The notes below the pieces were generated by a model. The model was not told the DNA's origin and made no database searches. It saw only the letters and a list, made by a program, of their open reading frames with translations. A stretch of 64,000 nucleotides of DNA from Casuarina equisetifolia (Eukaryota; Streptophyta; Magnoliopsida; Fagales; Casuarinaceae): NCBI GenBank assembly GCA_028551475.1, contig CM052359.1, forward strand, positions 16,121,583 to 16,185,582, read 5' to 3'. Each line of letters opens with the position of its first letter. Position 1 is the first letter of the stretch. A program made the translations under genes and the position numbers. Positions 23,500 through 33,060 of the stretch are shown in pieces.

Positions 23500-25360
23500 T
23501 GAAGTGCTTGGTACCCTTTTTATTTTGGGTCCGCGAGTGTTAGTTGGACTTAGATTTTTGTCATTCTTAGGCAGCCAAAGGTTCTTTACTTTGTAAGCCT
23601 TTCTAAGTTTGATGGGACATTTATCAAACATATGATCAATATAATTGCAAAAAGAACATTTACTATCATGTAGCGGAATTGAACATTCTTTTTCTTTAAA
23701 GAAATGAGTAAATGATTTTGATTTGTTATTCAATTTATATCCTAGTCTCGCTTGATGATATATACCTCTTTGGGAATTTAAAATCTTATCTAACATGGCA
23801 CTTTTATTTATGAATTTCTTTAACAGTAAATTAGTTACATCAAGTTTTGACTTCAAATCATCATTTTCTTTCTCTAGCTCAAGTACTTTACTTTTAGGAT
23901 TTTCAACATGTAGATATGAGTTATTATCAACATGTATTTCAACATTAGAACATAGACTATTATCACAAGAAGTTTTTGTTTCTATGTTCATGTATTCAGA
24001 TTTATTGTGTTTCTCATATATATCATTCATACGTACATCATACTTCATTATGCATTTGCAGGAATACTAATGTTATCATGCACCAAAATTGAAGTATTTT
24101 TCTGTTTAGTTTCATCTCTACATGCAGCAATTAATATGCTTTGTTTATTATGTACATCAGTTAAAACATTTTGACTTACATGATCAGTAGTTCAAGCATT
24201 TTGATTGGCATGCACAGAAGTCAACATTTTCTGTTTTTTAGATTTATTTTTTACTTTTAACTTTTTGTATTTATCTTTTAATTTGTTTGCATACTTAATT
24301 AAATCAGAGAAGGTAGTTTCTAAACTAGTGTTTATATGAAGAAACAGTTCAGAATCGCTTACCTCACTATTTTCTTCCTATAGAGTTGTTGCGGTTAGGC
24401 ATAGGTGTGCAACTTCTTCTTGAGTTTCTTCATCAAATGAGGACTACTCATCATCCTAGGCAGCAATCATAGCTTTCTTTTTGTTCTTGCTGTTTCTCTT
24501 CTTGATCACTAGACAATCAACCTTGATGTGTCCCGGTTTTCTACATTCACAACACACATTTTCCCTAGGTTAATTTGATTCTTTTTTCTAGTTTGCCTTA
24601 TATTTTTACTTAATCCTCTTCTTAGAAATTTTCTAAATCTCCTAGCAATAAGAGCTACTTCATCATTTTCTTATTCTTCCTCTTCAACCTTTTCAACTTC
24701 CACTTTAAGTGCAAGTGATCTTTTGTTTTCCTTCTTTTTCTCTCTTTTTATAAGTTGCATTTCATGAGTTTTAGAGATAGCCTAGCAAGTCATCTAAGGT
24801 CAGCACATCTAGGTCATGAGCCTCTTCTATGGCCATCTTCTTAGGATCCCAACTTTCAGGTAGGGATACTAACATTTTTCTTACCATTTCCCCATTTGTG
24901 TAGGTTTTTCCTAACAATTTAAGTTCATAAATGATTTCGGTGAATCTACCAAACATGTCACTAATAGTTTCATAATCTTTACAACAAACAATTCATAGTC
25001 ATGTGTAAGCATAGTGACTTTAGAAGACTTTACCTTTTTGGTTCCTTCATAGATGACTTCTAATTTATTCCAAATCTTTTTACCCGTGAGGCAAAAGGAT
25101 ACTTTGTTAAACTTATGTGCTCTAAGACCAATATAGATCATGTTCATGGACTTAGCATTTAACCCTATTAGTTTAGCTTCATTTTTTGTCCATTCATTGG
25201 TCACGGGTAATATAATACCCTTCCTAATTACTTGCCAAGCTTCTGGATCTTGGCCTATTACAAAGACTTGCATTAATTGTTTCCAATGGCTAAAATTAAT
25301 GTCATCAAATAGAGGAGGTTTATTAAACCCCGTAACAGCTAAACCTTTGTTAGAAGCCAT
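23500..25360 (-). pseudogene. Copia A gag region (fossil)
   Basis: Minus strand, starting MASNKGLAVTGFNKPPLFD with the copia gag signature FDDINFSHWK (about 25290-25320; usual form F.G.NY..W) and SKVTMLTHDYELF. A CCHC knuckle C-X2-C-X4-H-X4-C (CSFCNYIDHMFDKC, about 23610-23660) lies in the distal part, preceded by a leucine/lysine-rich segment that looks coiled-coil. Broken in several places. Confidence 0.85.
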
Positions 25361-25405
25361 AGTATGGATCTACTCTAGGATGTTAATCCTCTTAATTAGA
25401 GAACT

Positions 25406-25420
25406 TGGCTCTAGATTCCA
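25406..25420 (-). other. Primer binding site of copia A
   Basis: Element strand TGGAATCTAGAGCCA lies two bases inside the 5' LTR. It resembles the initiator tRNA-Met site TGGTATCAGAGC used by most plant copia elements. Copia B has TGGCATCTAGAGCCA at the same place. Confidence 0.6.
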
Positions 25421-26205
25421 ATTGTTGGGTTGAATTGTTTGAGCCAAGAATTAATTCCTATTCTTTTCGGTTCAAAATCAAACCAATTATGTAAACAAGT
25501 CACACAAATAAAACTAGTATCAAGTAAGCAAATTTCAACCAAATTATACTTTACTTCTAGATGGGACAACAAGTTATCTACAATAATTTTACAACTATAT
25601 AGCAAATAAACTAGTCGGTTAGTATCAAATAAGTGATAGAGTAATTAGCAGCAAACAACAAGAAATATTCAACTCAATAGAGAGCAAAGAAACAAGCACC
25701 AAATTTACCATGATGGTTTAGCACTCAATCCTTAAGTCCTACTTCCACCCTCTTCTCCTTCAATCCAACCAATTAAAGTCTCCTTTACTTAAACTGAATT
25801 AAGAGAAAACATTCTCCCTAATCCAAGCAATTTCTCTCAAGTAATTCTTAAACAAGGTTACAAAATATGATCAAAAGATCACAATTCAATTACAAATCCC
25901 AAATAATATGAAGGTTTATGGGATTTTGTAAACTAAGGAGCTATTTTGATAAGAATATAATAACTCAAAGCTCTTATCACAAAAACCCTAAATGATAACT
26001 TTATTTTTATAGAGTTATTTTACCTAATTTAAATAATAAATTCTCTAATGTTTGTGAGAAAATATTTGAATTCCTCTTTATTTACTTAAATTTGTCTTGT
26101 TTATGTAGCATAAGGAGGCATGAAGAAAAAGAACAAGCATGGAGAACCTGGTACTTATTATATGGCAGAAGATGGTCAAATTATCAAGGTGAAGGAAATC
26201 AAGAT

Positions 26206-26231
26206 GGGCTTGGGCTTGGGCTTGGGCTTTG
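26206..26231 (+). repeat. GGGCTT microsatellite
   Basis: Four head-to-tail GGGCTT units inside the solo LTR. The sister LTR has one or two units at about 50712. Confidence 0.8.
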
Positions 26232-26398
26232 GATAATTGTTATTAGATTTTTATTGTTATTGGTTTTTTAAATAATTAGAAAACCTAGTCCTATTAGGAG
26301 TCCAAAGCATAATTAATATAGAAGTCTAAAACCCAATTGTATTGGGAATCCAAAACCCAATGCTATTAGGATAAGGAGAAAGTTCTAGATCCCATACC

Positions 26399-26409
26399 CT
26401 ATATAAAGG
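26399..26409 (+). promoter_or_regulatory. TATA box in gypsy solo LTR
   Basis: CTATATAAAGG lies about 400 bases into the LTR, a likely core promoter at the U3/R border. The sister solo LTR has the weaker CTATTTAAGAG at 50913-50923. Confidence 0.55.
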
Positions 26410-26488
26410 AGGAGCCTTGCATAGAAGAAGGTGGGGAAGGAAGAGAGAAAAGAAGTTGCCACTGAAACCAAGGAGGAAATTGAGCACA

Positions 26489-26551
26489 ACTCAAGAGAGA
26501 GGCCAAGAATTCAAGATTTAACTCAAGAGAGAGGCCAAGAATTCAAGATTT
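26489..26551 (+). repeat. 32-bp tandem duplication within the solo LTR
   Basis: A unit beginning ACTCAAGAGAGAGGCCAAGA occurs twice head to tail (26489-26520 and 26521-26551). The sister solo LTR at about 50968-51000 has a single copy, so the duplication is specific to this lineage. Confidence 0.75.
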
Positions 26552-28021
26552 CTTGAAGAGAAGACAAAAAGGGTGACAGACTTCTTGTTCTTGGATTCAA
26601 GATGCCTTCTTTGTTTCTTATTATTGTTCTTCCTCATTATTTCATTATGTTCTAAACTTCTTTTGTTATAGCAAAGATGTAGCCTAACTATGATGATGTG
26701 AATCCTATAAGTTTTATGTTTTGCAAGATAGTTTATTTATGTGAGTTATATATTATTATGCTTAATGCTTTTAAGTGATTGGCCACCACTTGAATGATTT
26801 GATGTGTATGTTAGAGACTGAAAGGTAATAATATGCAATTGCTTCTTATAATATATAACCATGAATTAAATATAGATAGACATATAGCATGTTATTTGTG
26901 TGGCTTTTGGTGATAAGATGATCGAAAGATTTATTGTAAACCAGGAATATTCACAGATCCTAATGCATTTGGTTTGTTTCAATTCACATATAGAGATATA
27001 GTGAATTATTGAACTAAATAGGTTTACTATACCTAGACATAGGATAGTAAATAAATTAGGAAATTCTGCCATCACATAGATAATATCATTCTTGCAGGCA
27101 TAAACTATGGAAATTTATATCTAGTAGTTATGGTGAAATCGGAAGCTCTAACATGTGTCTCATCTTGATTTTTCCTACTTGGATTCAATTTTAATTAGTT
27201 TTGAGTTTTTATTTTAGAAATTTTAAATTTTAATTCATCTTCAACAATATTTTGATTTGCTAGATAAATTTTAGGATTAATTCATCATTAGTACTTAATT
27301 AGTTTAGTAATCACCAATCTCTGTGGGATGATATCTTTCTTATCATTATATTACTTGTTCGACATGTTTACTTGCATATAAATTTCACCGAACACTAAAT
27401 TAGAACAAATTAGGGTTTTGGATTCCTTCCAATGTTTATGTGCAATAAATATTTTTAATGAAATTAGCACATAAACAAAGTCATACAAGATACAATTGAT
27501 GATAAATCTAAATAATAAAATATTTAACCACAATATCACTGTGGTCTTGTATTTCATCGAAAGTGAATGAGGTTGAAAGATCAAATAGATGAGCTTAATA
27601 ATTGATTCTTCAATCAAAGAGAACTTTAGATGTTTGTTAGTGTTGAACCCTTCTCCATAGATTAGCTCTTCTTAAATAGAAAAAGTAGAGCTAGGGTTTT
27701 AAACGTTCAAACCTCAGAAATGTAGCTTTTTTCCTGTTAAAACAGCAAATTAACCTTCAAATCAGCTTCATGTCTTCATCTTAAATCACAAATCTGACCG
27801 TTCTAACACCGGTCTTCTCAAGAATCCTCCCGTTGAAGACTTGGTCACCAACGGTTCTGTTTCTCCATCTTTCACCCTTTGTTCAGTCAGCTTTTATTCA
27901 TCTTAGGGCATCAGATGCGAGCAACTTAAGTGAGATGTTGCCTAAATGAAACGGTGACTTTCATTTTGATACAAGTCAGGCTTATTTAACTAATGGGCAG
28001 TGATCTCATAAACGGGCTGTG

Positions 28022-28170
28022 AAGTGGGCCATGAAGCAAGCCGAGAGTAAGAGCAGGTCGAGAGCAAGGGCAAGCCAAGAGCAAGAGCAAGCTAAGAGTA
28101 AGAGCAAGCTGAGATCATTATGTAATGAGCAAGCTGAGATCATTATGTAATGAGCAAGCTGAGAGCATAT
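28022..28170 (-). repeat. 17-bp minisatellite in copia A 5' LTR
   Basis: About four units of the type GCCAAGAGCAAGAGCAA, then two exact copies of a 25-bp variant (GCTGAGATCATTATGTAATG plus AGCAA), then a partial unit. The partner LTR has only one 25-bp variant. Confidence 0.78.
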
Positions 28171-28567
28171 AATATAAGTTCTTGGTAGAACCAAAGTTTA
28201 CTCCAATAATAGTCTTGATTCTATAAAGTAATTTTTACTAGAGTCAAATACTTCATACCTTCATCCAAGCAAGAGCAAGTATCATTTTTTCTCAAACATA
28301 ATATATGACACATTTAACATTATTTAAATAAGCCTTTTTCTCAAGACATTATCTAATGATATTAAATAAATCATTTCTTAAGAGTATTATATAATAACAT
28401 TATATCAAGAAATGTAGGAACCCGGTTACTTTATAATATCATTGATTGATATTATAATTTGTACACCTTTTACTTCCTATAGTTTTCTTTTGCACTTATG
28501 AAAAACATATTTCAAGAAATATCTTCATAAATACATTTTGTCACAACAAAACCCTTATTTTCCAACA

Positions 28568-28857
28568 AAAGAAACAACATAGTTTTGACCATATGGAGGC
28601 TCCCTTTCCATTTCACATCATTAAATGCCTTCCTTCCCCCCTTACCTCTTACAATTGCATTTTAACCTCTTAAATTCTCCATCAAAATGGTGCCATAAGT
28701 GATTAAATAATTTAATTCTCCTTATACAACATTGCTTGGGGTACTTAAACCTTCCTACTTAATCCTTTTCCACTTTCCTAATGGCTGATTGAAGGACTAG
28801 GTTATATTAAACTTATCCCTTCACTACTTTGAGCCAAAATAAATAGGAGAAGAAATG
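28568..28857. repeat. 280-bp tandem repeat, unit A
   Basis: First full unit right of copia A. Diagnostic anchors ACATAGTTTTGAC (28578), TTTTAACCTCTTAAATT, GGGGTACTTAAAC and CACTACTTTGAGCC recur at a 280-base interval in units B and C. Confidence 0.8.
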
Positions 28858-29137
28858 ACATAATTTTGACTTGGCTGAGGTTTCCTTTCCAATTTAATGT
28901 CATTGGATGCCCTTCCCCTTATAGCTTTTATGATTATGTTTTAACATCTTAAATTATCACTTAATATATTAATGTAAGTGCCTAAATCATTTAATTCTTT
29001 GAATATGACATTGTTTGGGGTACTTAAACTTTCCTACTTTATCCTCATCCGCTCTCCTAATAGGCACTTGAAGGATTAGGTTGGATCAAACTTCTTCTAT
29101 CACTACTTCAAGCTAATGGGGGATAGGAGAAGAGATA
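28858..29137. repeat. 280-bp tandem repeat, unit B
   Basis: Starts ACATAATTTTGAC exactly 280 bases after unit A. Identity to A and C is roughly 70-75 percent by eye, so the duplication is old. Confidence 0.8.
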
Positions 29138-29325
29138 ACATAGTTTTAACCAAGTCGAGGTTCCCTTTCCATTTTGACATCGTTAAATGCCATTCCCATT
29201 TTGCCTTCTATGATTGTGTTTTAACCTCTTAAATTCTCCTTTAAAATGGTGCCATATGCTTAAATCATTTGATTTTCCCAATACAACATCCTCTTAGGTA
29301 CTTAAACCTTCCTACTAAGAAACGA
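29138..29325. repeat. 280-bp tandem repeat, unit C (partial)
   Basis: Starts ACATAGTTTTAAC 280 bases after unit B and fades after TACTTAAACCTTCCTACTAA near 29325. No open frame is conserved between units, so the repeat is probably non-coding. Confidence 0.75.
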
Positions 29326-29699
29326 TCATCTTCTTCTTCACTTAATGAACCATTGAAACAATTTCATTACTCTTATCTTCTTCCTTCATTAAGGCTACCT
29401 CTTCTACTTTCGATCCTATTGCCATTTCTTCTAGATAGTGATTTAGCCATGGACTATTCAATGGTGAAATCAAATTCTATGAGCTTGGAAAGCGACTAAT
29501 GTTTCTATATTGCTAAGACTAATACCATGAGTTCCCATTTGTATGTTGACAAGTTTAGATGTTGGCTTCAATAGCCTCACTATAATAGGTTATAGGCCCT
29601 TTGATTCACATTTGGTCCTTTTTATGTGAATTAGCTACAATATTTACAATACTAATAATTTTTTTTGTGCTCTTCCCAAGATCATCTATATATTAAAAT
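29326..29699. other. Unassigned DNA
   Basis: No gene is recognised. A short serine/leucine-rich frame (29269-29499) overlaps the repeat end and has no family resemblance. ACTAATACCATGAGTTC near 29518 recurs at 17345 at the edge of the LINE, so part of this may be another LINE scrap. Confidence 0.35.
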
Positions 29700-30200
29700 C
29701 TTGTTGAAAAATATAAGAATGAATTTTAAATACAAGAATGAAGTATTGTATTCCCAAGGACTTGAAAAGTAGATAAGGTGTTGGATAACCCAAAAAACAT
29801 TACCAAAAATCTCTAGTGCTCATAATAAGTCTTGTAGGTTGTTTTCTCTATATCTTCTCTTGTTTGAATTTTATAGTATTCAACTTAAAGGTCTAACTTG
29901 GAGAATATTATTGCTTTATTAATTTTGTCCAACATCTCATCCATTATAGGCATACAAAAGCCTTTTTATAGTTTTCTTGTTCAACTCCTTGTAGTCCATA
30001 CATAAATGCCAATACCTATCTTGTTTCTTGACTAGTGGGACTAGTGTTAGGTCACATTATACTCAAATCCAATAGGTATTTTTTTAACTACCCATTCAAT
30101 CTCAAATTTCTAAGAGAACATTTACCTATACATGCATAGTAATACCACTTGTCCTAGAATCTTTAAGTCAATCTTGTGATTCAAGTCCAATTAAAAATGT
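29700..30200 (-). pseudogene. Ty3-gypsy reverse transcriptase relic
   Basis: Minus-strand reading shows the gypsy RT blocks WHLCMDYKELNKKTIK (about 29965-30010), IMDEMLDKINKAIIFSKLDL (about 29890-29945) and, further on, EDIEKTTYKTYYEH and FLVMFFGLSNT (about 29785-29860). Usual forms are WR.C.DYR.LN..T, FSKLDL.SGYHQI and MPFGLTNAP. Wording is closer to chromovirus-type gypsy than to the Athila/Tat family elsewhere in the window. It is a heavily broken fragment without visible LTRs. Confidence 0.72.
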
Positions 30201-30963
30201 TGGTCTTTAGGCTCATTAAATAGGTTTTACATAGTTCTCCAACAAGCCCAATACTCATTCTCCTTTCTCCTTTCTTCTTTCTCCTTTCTCCTTTGATCAA
30301 ACCATCTTAGTTTTCACTTTCGAAGACCAAGCTTGACTAAAGCAAGATGATATAGAGTTAGTTGCCTTGTCCTTCTTTAGCAATGGTCCACCTTATTTGT
30401 TCCTCCCCTATTGATTGATCAACTAGCTATTCACCTTCTTTTAGCATCACCTTTCTCCTTTTAAAATTGAACTCTATCCTTAACTTCTCAAACCTAGTGT
30501 CCTTAGCCATTACATCCTTAAAATAATAACTATCCCATCTAACAATAGAAGGAGTAAATCTAAATAGAATATTACTCCTTCCAGCACATGTGCCATGGCC
30601 TTCACCTTCCTCTCCACCAATTTAAAGGGGTTAAACTACAACATGTTTTGACCCATCTCCTTTTTGAGGTGGAATTGATACTTGAACTAACTAGTAATGT
30701 GTTTTATAGAGTTAGGATAATCTAATGGCTAGAGATAGTGTGGAAGGCCAACATGCCTAGATGTCCTACCTTTATGTTACCCTTTAAACATATAATATGA
30801 TACTTAAGACTCAACTTACCTATTTGAAGAAGCTTGGAAATTGGGTATAGAAATCCTCTAATGACTTGGTTTGACACAAATAGATCAACTACCCTACTAT
30901 AGATCCATGACAAGCCCAAGACCTTTGAATCTATGGAGTACATAGAAAATTTTATTAATTATT
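30201..30963. other. Probable decayed gypsy sequence, no clear gene
   Basis: Lies upstream of the RT relic on the minus strand, where protease and gag would be expected, but no motif is convincing. A TTTCTCC-type pyrimidine microsatellite lies at about 30258-30296. The 73-residue minus frame at 30722-30943 has no recognisable family. Confidence 0.35.
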
Positions 30964-31320
30964 GTACTAGGCTTTTATTTTGGTTTGTATTATGGGCTTG
31001 TTGTTATTGGGCTGTAATTTTCGTTTAGAACTACTCCACTAAAATTATACATGTGAACCATGTGAACCTTTGCCATAGGGGTCAATGGGACTGAAATGAG
31101 GGTTGGTTGTAATTTAGGGATTTAATTCTAAAATGGAGAAGAAGAATTCATGAGGACATGGCTTTCCTTAATTGAAACCAATGAGTCTTGTTTCCCTCTA
31201 TAGAAAAGGTTAAGTATGGTGATTTCTATCTATGCTTTTTTTTACAAGCAATAGGAAAATGAACCAACCTAAGCCAAAGCAATTTGATGAAAATTAGGTT
31301 CACAACATTTGGTATCAAAT
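30964..31320 (+). repeat. Possible LTR end with tRNA-Met-like primer site
   Basis: Sequence ending CACAACA at 31307 is followed by TTTGGTATCAAAT (31308-31320), close to TTGGTATCAGAGC, the tRNA-Met site of many plant elements. A methionine-started stretch METMEAWHESYKNLF follows at about 31366 and could be a gag start. The left end (TGTACTAGG at 30963) is a guess. No partner LTR is seen. Confidence 0.35.
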
Positions 31321-31630
31321 AGGAAATCTTGTATTTGATTTGGTTGACATACATAGGAGGTTAATGGAGACTATGGAGGCTTGGCACGAGTCTTACAAAA
31401 ACTTGTTTATTGAACTGTGTAAAGTAACGCAAGAAAAGTGACAATTGAAAGAGAAAATGGAGGTCAAATTTTTTAAAGTTCTAGCTACAAAGTCAACCAA
31501 ATTGAACAAAGAAGAAATGGCCAAAGAGGTTAAAGACAATGCTAGGAAGTAAAACTATAACAATTGGAAAGCTAAAAGATTTTTGTCGGTATTCAACCAC
31601 CATTAAATGGTTAAGCGGATTCCATTTGCA

Positions 31631-31831
31631 TGTTATGTGTCTGTACCATTAAACCAAAAAACCTAAGCTTAATGGTTATATCAACACATTTCATTTGACT
31701 ATCATCCTCAACCTCCATCATTTGAAATTAAGAGGTCAACTAGCTCTGATACCATTTGTCATATGCCTTAACCATTGAGCCAAAAGATTTAGGTGTAATG
31801 GTCAATCTTAACACATTTCATTTGAATATCA
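31631..31831 (-). mobile_element. TRIM/SMART-like mini LTR element (201 bp)
   Basis: Two similar terminal repeats, 31631-31704 (74 bp) and 31757-31831 (75 bp), both run TGATA(G/T)TCAAATGAAATGTG...ACA on the minus strand. Two bases inside the right-hand (5') repeat the minus strand reads TGGTATCAGAGCTAG, a very good tRNA-Met primer site; before the left-hand repeat lies a purine-rich GATGGAGGTTGAGGA. That is the full minimal set of LTR, primer site, polypurine tract, LTR with no coding room. It is smaller than most reported TRIMs. The repeats differ at roughly a quarter of positions, so it is old. I find no matching target duplication. Confidence 0.6.
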
Positions 31832-32094
31832 TCTTAACTCAAGCCCTATAAACTTGAGCCTAACATAGGCCCCTATAAGCCCATAACATTGCACCATTAC
31901 CATTTTTGAAACCAATGAAGAAGGAAGGCAAGCTATCACTGAACCTCTCTAACTAGTGTCCAACGAAAAATGTTTAGTTTGGGAATCTATGGCCAGAAAA
32001 ATGATTAATACCCCAAAGTATTGCAAAATTTATAATATTTGTTGATTCTTCAAATGAATTGGGTTTAGAATATAAATGAGTGAAGTTAATTGCT
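31832..32094. other. Unassigned DNA
   Basis: Between the mini-element and the 405-bp LTR. The first 80 bases (AAGCCCTATAAACTTGAGCC...) might be flanking LTR-like sequence. No gene is seen. Confidence 0.3.
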
Positions 32095-32499
32095 TGTTAG
32101 GACTAAGCTTCTAGAAAGCCTAAGTTAAGATACAATTTTTAAATAAGATAAGATATAGTTTTTAGAGAGGTTTAATGTGAGTTAAAGTAAGATTTCCAAT
32201 ATGCTTATATAAGGCATTCTCAATCTTTAGTAAAGGCATGCCATTAAAGAATTCCTTATTTTCTCTTAGTAGATCCTTAACCTTAACCTTAATATTCTTA
32301 TTGCTTTCATAGGAGTAGTTTAACAATAGTTTTGTAGTTCATACTCTTGAGTAATATTCATTGGTGGGATTGATTTTGGATTATTGGCTTTTAAATATTG
32401 TGATCTTCTATTGAATTAAGTTAATAAATGAGGTATTATTCTATATAGGATTCCTTATGTTCCTTAATTATGGGGTTACAAGGGCTCTAGTCCTAACAT
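32095..32499 (+). mobile_element. 405-bp LTR (solo or orphan) with 11-bp terminal inverted repeats
   Basis: Begins TGTTAGGACTA and ends TAGTCCTAACA, a perfect 11-bp inverted repeat with TG/CA ends. A TATA box (CTTATATAAGGC) lies about 110 bases from the left end, correct for a plus-strand LTR. The flanks TTGCT and TTGGC share only TTG, so no clear target duplication exists; TTGGCCCACC after the right end could instead be a decayed primer site. No second copy is in the window. Confidence 0.6.
32204..32215 (+). promoter_or_regulatory. TATA box of the 405-bp LTR
   Basis: CTTATATAAGGC, near the expected place for a core promoter in a short plant LTR. Confidence 0.5.
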
Positions 32500-32718
32500 T
32501 GGCCCACCAAAATGGCCATATATTTCCATCATCATTGTCATTAATGTCATTGACAACACTAGGGTTGTCTTGACAAAGAGGCTAAAAGAAAATAAATCCT
32601 GCTATTTGCACTCCAAGTCTTTTTTCACTCACCTCGGTTGACTATTAAAAAACCCACCAGGTGCGGCCTACAATCCTACTCAACCTTAGAAAATTAGAAC
32701 GAACAAGAAGATAGGGAG

Positions 32719-33060
32719 ATGAATAAATTTCCCCTTGACACCATGGAGAAATCCCTGCACTTCTATAAAGGTAAAAGTATGATTAAGGGCAAGAGGTTGA
32801 TGGATATAAACTACATCAATTCCATCAACTATGCCTATAAAGTTTTTTATGAAACACTTGAAAGGAGTATTGTTACTTGGAGTTCAATTGTGGCAAGGTA
32901 TGTGCAAAATGGTCTTTATGAGGAGGCTTTAGTTTTATTTTTCAAAATTCAACTATTGAGTTTGAAGCATGACTAGTATATGATTTCAAACACTATATGT
33001 GCTTGTGTAGGCCTGATAGCTCTGATCAAAGGGAAAATGAGCTAGCTTTATGTTATAGGT
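32719..33060 (+). pseudogene. PPR (pentatricopeptide repeat) gene fragment
   Basis: The plus-strand frame starting at 32719 contains AYKVFYETLERSIVTWSS (about 32831-32884) and RSIVTWSSIVARYVQNGLYE followed by EALVLFFKIQLLSLKHD, then after a stop YMISNTICACVGLIALIKGK. This is the classic plant PPR pattern A.KVFDEMPER.VVTWNSMI.GYVQNGLYEEAL.LF.KM...G..PD..T...VL.AC..L..L..GK. PPR proteins bind organellar RNA. Stops after LKHD and within the next repeat show it is dead. Only about three repeats remain; the family usually has ten or more. A second fragment lies at 34225-34430 on the same strand, probably from the same gene copy. Confidence 0.8.

Larger units (their letters stand above)
25993..27394 (+). 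mobile_element. Gypsy solo LTR (1402 bp) inside copia A 5' LTR
   Basis: Begins TGATAACTTTATTTTTATAGAG and ends TTTCACCGAACA, the two ends of the G1-G3 LTR family, and is flanked by the exact duplication CTAAA (25988-25992 and 27395-27399). The uninterrupted host sequence is seen in the partner LTR near 18813. There is no interior, so it is a solo LTR left by recombination between two LTRs. It is shorter than the G1-G3 LTRs and lacks their GC-rich block, so it belongs to another subfamily, shared with 50502-51775. Confidence 0.93.
18224..28567 (-). mobile_element. Copia A: Ty1-copia (SIRE/Maximus-like), nested with a gypsy solo LTR
   Basis: Minus-strand copia element with a 3' LTR at 18224-19952 (1729 bp) and a 5' LTR at 25423-28567 (about 1738 bp without the inserted solo LTR). 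Near-identical flanks GAAGA and AAAGA are the likely target duplication. Internal regions in copia order on the minus strand are gag, zinc knuckle, protease, GAG-pre-integrase, integrase, RT and RNase H. RT and integrase are closest by eye to the SIRE/Maximus lineage. The LTRs differ by roughly 6-9 percent in two sampled stretches, near 2.5-3 million years at the rice rate. The element keeps its layout but is broken in many places (about ten or more). No envelope-like frame is seen. Confidence 0.9.
25423..28567 (-). repeat. 5' LTR of copia A, split by a gypsy solo LTR
   Basis: Left part 25423-25992, right part 27395-28567. Without the inserted LTR and its duplication it is about 1738 bp, matching the partner's 1729 bp. 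It begins TGTTGGGTTGAATTG and ends TTATTTTCCAACA. Confidence 0.88.

Noticed and set aside
29269-29499. A 76-residue Ser/Leu-rich frame that might look like a signal peptide protein.
   Set aside because: It starts in the 280-bp repeat, is not conserved between units and has no recognisable domain.
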